Origin: Posidoniimonas corsicana
GTDB lineage: Bacteria; Planctomycetota; Planctomycetia; Pirellulales; Lacipirellulaceae
Direction: 5' to 3'
DNA: 64,000 nucleotides
NCBI RefSeq assembly: GCF_007859765.1
Contig: NZ_SIHJ01000001.1
Location: 3,389,156-3,453,155 of the forward strand
The notes below the pieces were generated by a model. That model worked only from the letters and a program-made list of their open reading frames with translations. It ran no database searches and was not told where the DNA came from. Below are positions 44,276 through 53,429 of the stretch, in pieces. The translations under genes were made by a program, and so were the position numbers. Every line of letters starts with the position of its first letter. Position 1 is the stretch's first letter.

Positions 44276-45433
44276 TTAGGGGCGCCCCGGACGCGTGAAC
44301 GCCTTGGCCTCGCCGTTGTCGGCTCGGGCGCCTAGTTGCCGGTAGGGCTCCGCGTCGATGTCGTAGCTGATCAGGCTCACTGAGCCGTCGCACATGGCGA
44401 ACATACAACCTCCGGGGTGGGGTCCGCCGAACAACTCACGGGTGACGCCGTCGATCGCGGCGTTGCTAGTTACGCCCACCGCCCGCAGGGCGTTGGCGAC
44501 CGACTCGAGCGACTCAAAGTCCCCCCGCGGACGGTGCGTGTAGTTGCGGCCGTCGTAGTAGGTGCCACGCACAATGTCGTCCTGGAACCCACAGAACATG
44601 GCCCAGTCGTCAGCGATCCAAGACTGCGAGAGGGCGTAACGCTCCTCCGGCACCCACGCCTCTCCGAGCGCGATCGTCTTCGACAGCCCGTCAGTGATCT
44701 GGCGCAGTTTCACCGCCGTCCCACAGAACGAGATGCCGGTAAACTCGTCGGAGCCAGGCGGGAAGCCCGCCTTCTTGGTCGTGTAGTTCGCCGGGCTCAG
44801 CCCCTGACATAGGTTGTCGGAGCCGGTCGTGTCGCCCACATTGGTGGCGTAGTCGCCGCGGGCTCCAGAAAGCTGAGGATAAGTAAGTATCCCACCCTGG
44901 CCGTCGCCCGACTGGGCCGGCCGGGCGATCTCGTACGGATACGGTCCGCCGTCCCGCCGGGAAGGGCAATTCATTGCCGCCACCGGCGTGGCGTCACGCT
45001 CGGCAAGCAAGACCTTGCGGTTGCTTCCCACCTCTGAGGCGCCCATCTGATGGAGGGCCGACTCCTCAATGAAAGGCAGCACGCTATACACCCACCCGCC
45101 CGGCTGTTCTTCGCCCGCACCGCGCTCTGGATCTCCGGTCCAGTTGCCCGCCCACCCCGACGACGGCAAACGCCCATAGGTCGACTCGAGATTCACCATC
45201 CCGAGCGTCAAGTTCTTCAAATTGTTGGTGCACGACATCCGCCTCGCCGCCTCGCGAGCAGACTGAACCGCGGGAAGCAGCAACGCGATCAAGATGCCGA
45301 TGATGGCAATCACCACCAGCAACTCCACCAACGTGAATGCGGCCTCGCTGCGTTCCACGACGCGTCTCCATCGACGAAGTCCGCGAACCGATTGGCTCCC
45401 GCTCGGACGCTTTGACAACGCTCCTAAGGACAT
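44276..45433 (-). CDS. DUF1559 pseudopilin-like protein, long leader
   Basis: A 385-residue DUF1559 protein. The pseudopilin motif is [20 protein letters not shown] with Phe33 at +1 and Glu37 at +5. The residue before the cut is Ala32, not the usual Gly, and the basic leader is unusually long at 32 residues. The C-terminal family motif is GGCMFAMCDGSVSLISYDID. Start at 45433 has AAGGAG upstream. An in-frame ATG at 45550 has none. It is first of the reverse three-gene unit and lies 90 bases ahead of the discoidin fusion gene, which suggests that the pseudopilin helps export, assemble or display the discoidin proteins. Confidence 0.9.
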   Translation of the reverse strand: MSLGALSKRPSGSQSVRGLRRWRRVVERSEAAFTLVELLVVIAIIGILIALLLPAVQSAREAARRMSCTNNLKNLTLGMVNLESTYGRLPSSGWAGNWTGDPERGAGEEQPGGWVYSVLPFIEESALHQMGASEVGSNRKVLLAERDATPVAAMNCPSRRDGGPYPYEIARPAQSGDGQGGILTYPQLSGARGDYATNVGDTTGSDNLCQGLSPANYTTKKAGFPPGSDEFTGISFCGTAVKLRQITDGLSKTIALGEAWVPEERYALSQSWIADDWAMFCGFQDDIVRGTYYDGRNYTHRPRGDFESLESVANALRAVGVTSNAAIDGVTRELFGGPHPGGCMFAMCDGSVSLISYDIDAEPYRQLGARADNGEAKAFTRPGRP

Positions 45434-46006
45434 GTCCTTTGCTCCTTGACCTAACGGCGATTGATTGATCACGGGCGCTGCAGGTGCGCGTCCGCGCATC
45501 CAAACACCCAATGAAACTCGCCACCTGACGGGAATCCCAAGTGAACCCAACCGGGGAACACGAATCGTCTATGGAAAAGCAGCGACAATAGACTTAGCGC
45601 CGCAGCCACACGGCCGCGGAATCAACAGCGCTAGTCAGTCGCCGAGCGGTTGCCCCGCCAGCCCTTAATACCGTTCATCAGGCACGCGTTACACGAAATC
45701 ACAATCGTGCCGCGGTTTGTCGCCGCCTGAGGTTGCCCGTAAGCGGGGCTCCCCGCACTCCGCAGTGCCGGATGAGCGATCAACCGCATAACAGAATGAC
45801 TAAGCACGGCATCAGCCGATCGTGGTGATCGGCTGACGCCGTCGCAGCAGCTAGGCGCGATCCTCACGTTTTGCTGAGAATGATGTAACCGCGAACGGCA
45901 TTCGCGGTGTTACCGTCTGGCGGCGCTTATGCGTTCGCCGAGCGGGGCAGACAACTTCCTGCAACTTTCACCGGAAAAACCCGTGCCAAAGGCGACCCGG
46001 AGCAGC
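45434..46006. other. Divergent control region between the DUF1559 unit and the sigma-factor unit
   Basis: No convincing gene. One open frame on the minus strand (45631-45867) lacks a domain and ribosome binding site. The region holds two hairpins: TCAGCCGATC/GATCGGCTGA with a 5-base loop (45812-45836), and ACCGCGAA/TTCGCGGT (45888-45908), extended by GTA/TAC across a bulge. As the only non-coding stretch between two divergent units it is the likely place for ECF-dependent promoters, but I cannot define them. Confidence 0.5.
45812..45836. promoter_or_regulatory. Perfect 10-base hairpin or operator in the divergent region
   Basis: TCAGCCGATC (45812-45821) and GATCGGCTGA (45827-45836) flank GTGGT. 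There is no U-tract on either side, so an operator or an RNA element is more likely than a terminator. Confidence 0.45.
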
Positions 46007-46564
46007 ATGTCTTCCCCCGACCTGGGTCCTGGCGGGGAGAGCCCGCGGGACAACCGGGCTGATGAAGCATTCGTCCAGTTGCTAACGGGCGAGCAGTTTC
46101 GTCTGCTCCGATACATCACCGTGCTTTTAGGCGATCCGCACGCAGCAAGCAACGTGCTGCAAGAAACCAACGTTGCGATTTGGCGGAAGGCGGATGTGTT
46201 CGAGCCCGGCACCAACTTCCGGGCCTGGGCCAAGAAGATCGCCTACTGGCAGGTGCAAGCCTACGTCCGCGACAAGGGCCGCGAGCGGCTCGTGTTCTCG
46301 GACCAACTGATGGAGGAGCTGGCAAGCCGCGAGGACGCTGAGGACCCTCGAGAGGTCGAGGTCCGGCTCGCACTACGTCACTGCCTGAGGAAAGTAAGCG
46401 AGAAGAACCGCGAACTTCTGCGATTGCGGTACGAGGAGGCCAGGCCGGTCGCCGCGCTCGCAGAAAGCCTCGGGAAGTCGCAATCTGCTATAAAGGTGGG
46501 GCTGATGAGAATTCGCCGGGCGTTGTTCGACTGTATCGAGCGGAAAATGGCCGATTCTCGCTAG
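46007..46564 (+). CDS. ECF-type RNA polymerase sigma factor (Rhodopirellula/Verrucomicrobium family)
   Basis: A 185-residue sigma-70 family protein. Region 2 reads LLRYITVLLGDPHAASNVLQ, then ETNVAIWRKADVFEPGTNFR and AWAKKIAYWQVQAYVRDKGR. Region 4 reads NRELLRLRYEEARPVAALAE, then SLGKSQSAIKVGLMRIRRAL, a helix-turn-helix for -35 recognition. Family members usually sit next to a membrane protein that holds them inactive and next to the surface proteins they control, as here. I prefer the ATG at 46007 (CGGAG six bases ahead). The frame is open to an ATG at 45929, which would add 26 residues of non-family sequence. The next gene is its probable partner. Confidence 0.9.
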   Translation: MSSPDLGPGGESPRDNRADEAFVQLLTGEQFRLLRYITVLLGDPHAASNVLQETNVAIWRKADVFEPGTNFRAWAKKIAYWQVQAYVRDKGRERLVFSDQLMEELASREDAEDPREVEVRLALRHCLRKVSEKNRELLRLRYEEARPVAALAESLGKSQSAIKVGLMRIRRALFDCIERKMADSR

Positions 46565-46678
46565 AGAGGGCTACTCCACCTCAATTGGGGGGTGCCTTTG
46601 GCGGTCGTGTTCAGCGGTGTGTCTCAGCGGGTGGACGAGGCGATCACCGAGAGTGGAAGACGAGAGCATACGGGGCAA

Positions 46679-48244
46679 ATGACGGATAACGAGAAAAACG
46701 AGATCGACGCCATCCTGTCTGCCATCGCAGACGAAGGGGCCGATCACGCGAAGATTAAATCACTGGAAGGACTCCTGCTAGGTCGTCCTGACCTCCAGGG
46801 GTACTACGCTGACCGCCAGACGATGCACGCGGTGTTGAGCATCGAGCATTCCCAGGCGTCGCGTCCGCTGCTCGACTTCCGCCAAGCGATCGAGGGACCC
46901 ACGGCGGCGCCCGGCGGTTCTGAAGTTGTTGCGCGTTCCAGCGCTGGCCCGGTGTACCGATTCGCCCTCGGGTTCCTTCCCCAGATCTGCGCCGCGTTGG
47001 TTGCGGCAGCGTTTCTAGGCGGCCTGATGTGGTCGCTCCGCCTGCGGCCCGCCCCGGTCGACCGTGTAGCGACCGCCTCCGATGAAGTCCGCACATGGTC
47101 GCCCACGCCTGCAGCGTCCGAGACGGCGCCGGGACTGGTGATGCAGGACCGGGGATCGCTGCGGCTGCTGGAGAAGCTGACCCGCGCCCCATTGATCTCT
47201 AACGTAGTGCTTCCGCGTTCGAGCACCCCCGCGGGCGCAGCTCAGAAGCTACGCAGCGGCAACGCGTGGTTTGAGCGGCTTCAGGACAGTCGCGAGCGTG
47301 GCTACCTAGTCGCCTTGCCCGCCGGCTGCCTGATGGAGGTTTCAATCGACTCCGAGGCGACCAGCAGAAACTCACTAGCGGTTGTCGAAGTCACCCCATT
47401 GGGCGCGACCACTGGGCAGGCGATGGTGTTCGACAACACCGCGGCATTCAACACCGACTTCTCCGACTGGCAGCCGGCCAGTAAGCGGAGCGTCGGCCAG
47501 ATCGGGTCCTTCTCCGAGTTCAACGGCTCCTCGCTCCCCAAGTACTACTTGTTCACAGGCTCCTACTCGATGGCCGACGCAAGCGGCGAAGAGCACTGGC
47601 AGCAGAGCGATTTCCGCATCCAGTTCGATCAGGAGGACCTGATGGTGATCGGCTGGGATGACAGCGGCTACTCGGGGCTGCTTGAGCAGGCCAGTAAGTT
47701 CTCTCCCGACCGCGACTTCAACGATATGCGGGCGTTGCTCAAGTTTTCGTTCCCTGGCCGGATGGATCCCGGCAGACTGCTTAAGTCACGTTTCCTGCCA
47801 GAGCCGGTTGAGACGGAGGAGGTAGCGCAGGGTTCGGACCAGACGGCGAATGGCTACATGCTCGACCTCTTGCCGGGCGAGGAAGCGGTGCTGTCGATTA
47901 CCTCGGACGCCCGTTATCAAAACGGTTTCTTAGTGCTCGATGAGCTGTCGGGTCGGGTCCTATGGAAGCACGACGGCGTTCCTTCTGGCCCGGAGCATGT
48001 TCAGCCCAGCGAACGGGGCATCTACGTGATCCGCAATCAGTCAGACACCGTGCAGCGGTACCGGATCCAGGGCAGGCACAAGCACTACCTGGCGCCAGAG
48101 TCGGCGCCGTGGGCGCAGAGCCCCTTCCAAGTTTCGGATATCGGCGCCGGCGCGGTTACGGTTGGCTTCGAGGACTCGCCCAGCACCTGGCAGAAGGTCG
48201 ACTGGAAAGACTTGCGGGTGTTTATCAAAGTCTACTCGCCTTAG
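46679..48244 (+). CDS. Probable anti-sigma or FecR-like membrane regulator with DUF4114-like motif
   Basis: A 521-residue single-pass membrane protein. The cytoplasmic N-terminus (MTDNEKNEIDAILSAIADEG, then KIKSLEGLLLGRPDLQGYYA) resembles the short helical domain that such proteins use to bind ECF sigma factors. One membrane helix follows (about residues 92-120, LPQICAALVAAAFLGGLMWS). The large outer part has no clear FecR domain but shows LMVIGWDDSGYSGL followed by SPDRDFNDMRALLKFSF, resembling the calcium-site pattern of DUF4114. It lies 114 bases after the sigma gene on the same strand. I infer that it senses an envelope signal and releases the sigma factor. This is by analogy with neighbour order, not by a firm domain match. 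Confidence 0.65.
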   Translation: MTDNEKNEIDAILSAIADEGADHAKIKSLEGLLLGRPDLQGYYADRQTMHAVLSIEHSQASRPLLDFRQAIEGPTAAPGGSEVVARSSAGPVYRFALGFLPQICAALVAAAFLGGLMWSLRLRPAPVDRVATASDEVRTWSPTPAASETAPGLVMQDRGSLRLLEKLTRAPLISNVVLPRSSTPAGAAQKLRSGNAWFERLQDSRERGYLVALPAGCLMEVSIDSEATSRNSLAVVEVTPLGATTGQAMVFDNTAAFNTDFSDWQPASKRSVGQIGSFSEFNGSSLPKYYLFTGSYSMADASGEEHWQQSDFRIQFDQEDLMVIGWDDSGYSGLLEQASKFSPDRDFNDMRALLKFSFPGRMDPGRLLKSRFLPEPVETEEVAQGSDQTANGYMLDLLPGEEAVLSITSDARYQNGFLVLDELSGRVLWKHDGVPSGPEHVQPSERGIYVIRNQSDTVQRYRIQGRHKHYLAPESAPWAQSPFQVSDIGAGAVTVGFEDSPSTWQKVDWKDLRVFIKVYSP

Positions 48245-48385
48245 CAGCTCCGGCTGCCCCTCACTTCGGAACCCTCGTTCTACTCGCGGAACAGCATTGC
48301 ACGAGTGGGTTCTCCCGCCACGGCTATCCTCAGGCCGGGATGTGTCCGTTCGTGCGCGCCAATCTCACCTCATGAGCTCGCCCCG

Positions 48386-51300
48386 ATGCCCCATTCGCCC
48401 CAACTCCGGCAGCGCCGCGCCCCAAGGATTGAACGGCTAGAGCAGCGGCAGCTGCTCGCCGGCGACACGTACCTGGTCAACTTCCAGAATGACGAAGCGA
48501 CCACGCCAACCGGCTACCTCCGCGATTCCGGCAACCTGTTCGGCGACCGTGGCGAAGGCCTTTCCTACGGCTGGACGAGCGACCACACCGACCAGGGACG
48601 CGAACGCAGCGTGCTAGCCGACCAGCGTCTGGACACCCTCATCCACATCGAGGCGGGGCAGGCGTGGGAGTTTGCGATCAGCAATGGGCAGTACGAGGTG
48701 ACGCTGGTCATCGGCGACCCCGACAACAATGATGGCGTCCACACGGCGAACGTGGAGGGCGTTCCGTTCTTTGCGGGCGTCGCTGACGGCGACAACCCGA
48801 TGTCCCAGACCGCGGTTGTCTCGGTGGGCGATGGTCGGTTGACCATCGACGTCGGCGGGGCCGCCGAGAAGGCGACCCGCGTCAACTACGTGCACATAGT
48901 CGGTGTTCCCAGCGGACCGAACAACGCGCCCGCGCAGCCGAACATCACCGAGCCGTCGGTCGACGGTCAGGAGGTCAACCCGGCCGACGTGCACATGGAG
49001 GCGGTCGGCTACTTCGACGTCGACGGCGATGCCCACAAGTCCACCGACTGGCAGATCTGGACAGTCGGCGGATCGGCCGAGCCGGTCTGGCAGACGCTGG
49101 GCATCGAGGGCGTGGAACGGTTGCACACCCACCTGGGCGACGGCGTCTTCATCAACAGCCACGCCGGGCAGATCGAGCTCAACGCGAACACCGACTACGA
49201 GCTGCGGGCGCGCTACCGCGACGAGGCCGGGTCCGTTAGCGCCTACTCCAGCCGCCTGTTTCAGACCGGCGCCGCTTCGAGCATCTTCTCCCTCCAGTTG
49301 GAAGACATACCCGCCACCCCAACCCCGACCTGGACGAGCACCCTGGGGACGCCTATCGAACTGCCGGTGGGCGACTCTTTCCTGTCGCCGTCAGACGCCA
49401 TTATCGCGTTCGACTTCGATGCGTCGACCAACAGCGACTCTCCTGGCGGCGAACAGGCGCCCAACATTCTCGACAACGACGCCGACACCAAATACCTCAA
49501 CTTCGGAGAGGTGCTCACCGGCTTTATCGTCACACCCGGCTCTGCTTCCACCGTGCGGAGCTTCACTATCACCACCGCCAACGACGCCCCCGCCCGCGAC
49601 CCCGCCAGCTATGTGCTGTACGGCACCAACGACCCCATCACATCCAACGCGCACGGCTCTGGACGCAGCGAGAACTGGATAGAATTATCGTCCGGAGCTC
49701 TCTCGCTGTCCGACGATCGATTCGTCACGTCGGATCCGGTCAGCTTCGCCAACACGACATCGTACACCTCGTACAAGCTTATCTTCCCCACGGTGAAGAA
49801 TGACGGCGCCGCCAACAGCATGCAGATCGCGGAGGTCGACTTCTTCACCGGCGCTGCGGCTACCGGTGCGGAGATCTTGTCCAGCGGCGACTTCGTGATC
49901 CCCGTTCAGGACATCGTCGCCGGCCCGTCTAGCGACTCTGCGCCTGGGGAAGAAGTCGACAAGGCGATCGACGGCGATGTCGGCACCAAGTACATCAACC
50001 ACGGCGAGCTGAACTCCGGGTTCATCGTCACCCCCGCGGTCGGGTCGACATCGATCAGCGGCTTCCGGTTGACCACCGCCAACGACGCGCCCGAACGCGA
50101 CCCAACAGGCTGGGAGCTGTACGGCACCAACGAGCCCATCCAGTCGGTCGACCACGGATTCGGCGACGGCGAGAACTGGACGTTGATCGACTCGGGCATT
50201 GTCGACCTGCCGTTCGAGCGATTCACCCAGGGCGCCGACGTCGCGGTCAACAACTCCGCCGGGGCGTTCACGTCCTACCGCATGGTTTTCACCGGCGTTA
50301 GAGATGTCAACGCGGCCAACTCGGTGCAGTTCTCCGAGGTCGAGTTCTTCGGGGGTGAGTCATCAGGCGAGGCGCCGAAGCTGAGCATCCAGGCGGGCGA
50401 CACCGGCGACAGGTTCCTCGAGATCGAGGGCGCCGACATCCCAGGCAACCTCGTCACGGACTACCCGGGCCTAGTCAGCCACGCCGACGTACGCGTGGTA
50501 ATCACCGCCGGAGATAAGCCGCTTTCGCTGTCGCGGTCCGACCTGACCTTTGGTGACGGCGGCGGCGGTTCCCGCACCATCTACCTGCCACAGGTCGAAC
50601 TCGCGGCCGGCGAGCGGTTGGACCTGTGGGTCTCGTCGGCAGGCGGCACGTACTACGGCGCCGAGCTGCAGACCTCGCCCGATTTCTCCCTCCTGGCGCG
50701 GTCGGCCGATCTCGACATCCCGTATGTGGTGAACGAGCCCGGTTTCGTGATCGAGCAGGTCGGCGATGGCTACCGCCTGCCGGTAAACATCGCGTTCGTC
50801 CCGGACCCTGGGCCGAACCCGTCCGACCCTCTCTACTTCGTGACGGAGCTCTACGGGTCGATTCAGGTCGTGACCCGCGATGGCGCCAAGCACGAGTTCG
50901 CCACCGGGCTGCTTGACTACAACCCGCAGGGGCCGATCTCGGGCTCGGGCGAGCAGGGCCTCACCGGGATCGCCGTTGAGCGCGACCCCGCCAACCCCGA
51001 GATCTACAACCTGTACGTCGGGATGCTCTGGGACAACGGGTCTCCGGCTGGCGGTGCGTCCCACTACCCAAAGGTCGAGAAGATTACGAGCGTGGCGGGC
51101 GGGCTCGCGATGGACAGCCGCACCGTGCTGCTGAACATGCAGCCCGAGACCCAGGGGCAGTCGCACCAGATCTCGAATATTTCCTTCGGGCCCGACGGCC
51201 TGCTCTACGTGCACGTAGGCGACGGCTTCGACGCGAGCACCGCGCAGGACCTCGACCAATTCCGTGGCAAGATCCTCCGCATGCACACCGACGGCGCGCC

Positions 51301-52396
51301 CGCCGCAGAGAACCCGTTCTACGATGCGGGCAACGGGATCACGGCCCGGGACTACATCTGGGCGTACGGGTTCCGCAACCCGTTTGGTGGCGCATGGCGG
51401 GCGTCGGACGGCAGTCACTACGAAGTGGAAAACGGTCCCAGCGTCGACCGCTTCGCGAAAGTTGAAGAGGGCGTGAACTACGGGTGGGACGGCTCCAACG
51501 CCTCGATGCAGATCAACGCGATCTACAACTGGGCCCCGTCTACGGCGCCGGTGAATATCACATTCGTTCAGCGGGAGACATTCAACGGGAGCATGCTCCC
51601 GGCCTCCATGCAGGACATGGCGTTCATCAGCGAGTCCGGCCCAACCTACGCCGCAGGCCCGCAGGCGAATGGCAAACGATTGACGGTGTTTGAGCTCGAC
51701 GCGAACGGCGCGGTGGTCGACGGTCCATCGACGCTCGTCGAGTACGCGGGCACCGGTCGCAGCAGCGTCGTCGCGCTGGCCGCCGGCCCGGACGGCCTCT
51801 ACTTCTCCGAGTTGTATGAGGACACCGGAGAGGGCGGCCCCACCGGCCCGGGCGCAAGGATCTACCGCGTCCGCTACGTCAACCCACTGGCCGGCGACTA
51901 CGACATCGACGGCGACGTCGACCAGGACGACTACACCGTGTGGCGGCAGAGCTACGGATCGAACCTCTTGCTCGCAGCCGATGGCAACGGCGACGGCCGG
52001 GTCGACGCCGCCGACTACACCGTTTGGCGTGACAACCTGGGCGCGAGCCTGGCACCAAGCCTCGCCACGACGACCGAGGTCGCCGCGCCGGCGATCGCGA
52101 TCGAGCCGCCTGCTCGGGTCGCTCAGGCAGCGGCGCCGGTCTCGCCGGATTCCGCCCCAATGACCCGGCCCAGGCGTCCGCTCGCCGGGCCGCCCACCGC
52201 CGAATCCGACGATAGCAACGCGACCCTACACCTTCAGGCCGATGCTGCCGAGTCGAGGTTCCGCCGGATCACTTTGCATGGCGAGACGGCTGAAACGCCA
52301 CTCCAGGAGCCGGACGAAGAAGTCGATGAGTCGGCTGCCGACGCCGTGTTCGCAGGACTGGGCGATGATCCACAGCGGCTAGCGAGCCTGCTCTAG
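48386..52396 (+). CDS. LEPR-XLL protein with discoidin modules, sorbosone dehydrogenase-like propeller and dockerin
   Basis: A 1,336-residue exported protein. The N-terminal LEPR-XLL signature is RIERLEQRQLLAGD (about residues 14-27). A beta domain and an FN3-like segment follow to about 310. Two discoidin-like modules occupy about 330-490 and 500-655 (KYLNFGEVLTGFIVTP, KYINHGELNSGFIVTP). A glucose/sorbosone dehydrogenase-like six-blade propeller occupies about 780-1150: VNIAFVPDPGP, LYFVTELYGSIQVVTRDG, GLTGIAVERDP, QISNISFGPDGLLYVHVGDG, RGKILRMHTDG and WAYGFRNPFGGAWR. A type I dockerin lies at about 1170-1220 (DGDVDQDDYTVWRQ, VDAADYTVWRDNLG). The C-terminal 110 residues are Pro/Glu/Asp-rich. 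There is no PEP-CTERM signal. It may oxidise or bind sugars at the surface. The start at 48386 is chosen by family position, and its ribosome binding site is weak. Confidence 0.85.
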   Translation: MPHSPQLRQRRAPRIERLEQRQLLAGDTYLVNFQNDEATTPTGYLRDSGNLFGDRGEGLSYGWTSDHTDQGRERSVLADQRLDTLIHIEAGQAWEFAISNGQYEVTLVIGDPDNNDGVHTANVEGVPFFAGVADGDNPMSQTAVVSVGDGRLTIDVGGAAEKATRVNYVHIVGVPSGPNNAPAQPNITEPSVDGQEVNPADVHMEAVGYFDVDGDAHKSTDWQIWTVGGSAEPVWQTLGIEGVERLHTHLGDGVFINSHAGQIELNANTDYELRARYRDEAGSVSAYSSRLFQTGAASSIFSLQLEDIPATPTPTWTSTLGTPIELPVGDSFLSPSDAIIAFDFDASTNSDSPGGEQAPNILDNDADTKYLNFGEVLTGFIVTPGSASTVRSFTITTANDAPARDPASYVLYGTNDPITSNAHGSGRSENWIELSSGALSLSDDRFVTSDPVSFANTTSYTSYKLIFPTVKNDGAANSMQIAEVDFFTGAAATGAEILSSGDFVIPVQDIVAGPSSDSAPGEEVDKAIDGDVGTKYINHGELNSGFIVTPAVGSTSISGFRLTTANDAPERDPTGWELYGTNEPIQSVDHGFGDGENWTLIDSGIVDLPFERFTQGADVAVNNSAGAFTSYRMVFTGVRDVNAANSVQFSEVEFFGGESSGEAPKLSIQAGDTGDRFLEIEGADIPGNLVTDYPGLVSHADVRVVITAGDKPLSLSRSDLTFGDGGGGSRTIYLPQVELAAGERLDLWVSSAGGTYYGAELQTSPDFSLLARSADLDIPYVVNEPGFVIEQVGDGYRLPVNIAFVPDPGPNPSDPLYFVTELYGSIQVVTRDGAKHEFATGLLDYNPQGPISGSGEQGLTGIAVERDPANPEIYNLYVGMLWDNGSPAGGASHYPKVEKITSVAGGLAMDSRTVLLNMQPETQGQSHQISNISFGPDGLLYVHVGDGFDASTAQDLDQFRGKILRMHTDGAPAAENPFYDAGNGITARDYIWAYGFRNPFGGAWRASDGSHYEVENGPSVDRFAKVEEGVNYGWDGSNASMQINAIYNWAPSTAPVNITFVQRETFNGSMLPASMQDMAFISESGPTYAAGPQANGKRLTVFELDANGAVVDGPSTLVEYAGTGRSSVVALAAGPDGLYFSELYEDTGEGGPTGPGARIYRVRYVNPLAGDYDIDGDVDQDDYTVWRQSYGSNLLLAADGNGDGRVDAADYTVWRDNLGASLAPSLATTTEVAAPAIAIEPPARVAQAAAPVSPDSAPMTRPRRPLAGPPTAESDDSNATLHLQADAAESRFRRITLHGETAETPLQEPDEEVDESAADAVFAGLGDDPQRLASLL

Positions 52397-52417
52397 AGCC
52401 CCCTTGGACCCCCGCTG

Positions 52418-53239
52418 ATGAACCGAGATTGCTGCGTCCCCGTTCTGCTCTGCGCCGCGGCGGCGGCCTGGCTGCTGCCAAGCACAACCACCCGTGCCCA
52501 CGACGGACGCCGGTTCATCATCGAAGTCGTCGAGGGAAAGCTGCGGGCACAAGGGGTGAATTCCGGCGCCAGCGACGGCGCCCCCGCCATACGTGGGTAT
52601 ACCAACTCGATCCACGACCATTGGCTCAATGTCACGCCGCTGCCGGGGTCTGGACTTGGTCCGTTCGCGTCGTCATTCCTGCCAGATTTCGAGGCGCCGC
52701 TAGACGTCGCGTTCACTCTGCTCAAGGACCATCGGCTGGAGCTCGAATTGTCCAAGGCGCTGCAGTGGAAGGATCCGCCGCCGATGCCCACAGCCGGCAC
52801 GATTCCGATGCTTACGACTCTTGACCCGGGAGTCGTCATTCAGGTGGAGTCGACCGGCGGCGTCACGACATCGTCCGAAATGGGATCGGTGCTGTTGAGC
52901 AACTCGGTGCCCTCAGGTGGGATCGAGGACATTGTTATGAACTACCAGGTGAATGGTCACCCTTCCGGGACGATTCATGTGCTCGAGTTTGTTATGTCCG
53001 CGACCCCAAACGACCCCGCGGCCTTGGACGTGATCGCCGACAGCGATCCGATCTACGTGATCCTCTCTCCAGACGGCCCAGACAAGCTGACCCGCCAGCA
53101 CCACGCGTCGCTCTACCTGGAAGAGTACCTCGCACTCCACCCGATCCGGGCGCCAGAGCCGTCTTCGGCCGTCCTGCTGACCCTGCCCCTCTGGCTCGCC
53201 AGCCGTCGCCGCTCGCCTAGGGCAAATCCTACCCGCTAA
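52418..53239 (+). CDS. Exported PEP-CTERM-like protein of unknown function
   Basis: A 273-residue protein 21 bases downstream of the large LEPR-XLL gene, clearly co-transcribed. The signal peptide is MNRDCCVPVLLCAAAAAWLL with a likely cut after TTTRA. The mature part begins HDGRRFIIEVVEGKLRAQGV and ends with a PEP-CTERM-like tail (APEPSSAVLLTLPLWLASRRR plus a few residues). The body (IHDHWLNVTPLPG, LLKDHRLELELSKALQWKDP, YVILSPDGPDKL) recalls planctomycete PEP-CTERM proteins of about 260 residues, but I cannot name a domain. The terminal Arg cluster is followed by nine extra residues, slightly long for this signal. Confidence 0.75.
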   Translation: MNRDCCVPVLLCAAAAAWLLPSTTTRAHDGRRFIIEVVEGKLRAQGVNSGASDGAPAIRGYTNSIHDHWLNVTPLPGSGLGPFASSFLPDFEAPLDVAFTLLKDHRLELELSKALQWKDPPPMPTAGTIPMLTTLDPGVVIQVESTGGVTTSSEMGSVLLSNSVPSGGIEDIVMNYQVNGHPSGTIHVLEFVMSATPNDPAALDVIADSDPIYVILSPDGPDKLTRQHHASLYLEEYLALHPIRAPEPSSAVLLTLPLWLASRRRSPRANPTR

Positions 53240-53429
53240 GGCACGAGAGGACTGGCCTGGGCGGATTCGGAAAGGTGCAGGACCGAGCAATCACCCTGGC
53301 GTTCATTGTGTACTAAGAAACGCCCTTTCGGGTACAACGGACGGACGCCTCCCACCGTACCGGCCGACGGCGAGATGATGCTCGCCTGCGCCAGTCTTGC
53401 GCCCCCTTTCAGCCCGCCTGAGGATCCAT

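Noticed and set aside
45631-45867. Minus-strand open frame of 78 codons in the divergent control region
   Set aside because: It runs through the perfect hairpin at 45812-45836, has no ribosome binding site and no recognisable motif. It cannot be excluded without conservation data.
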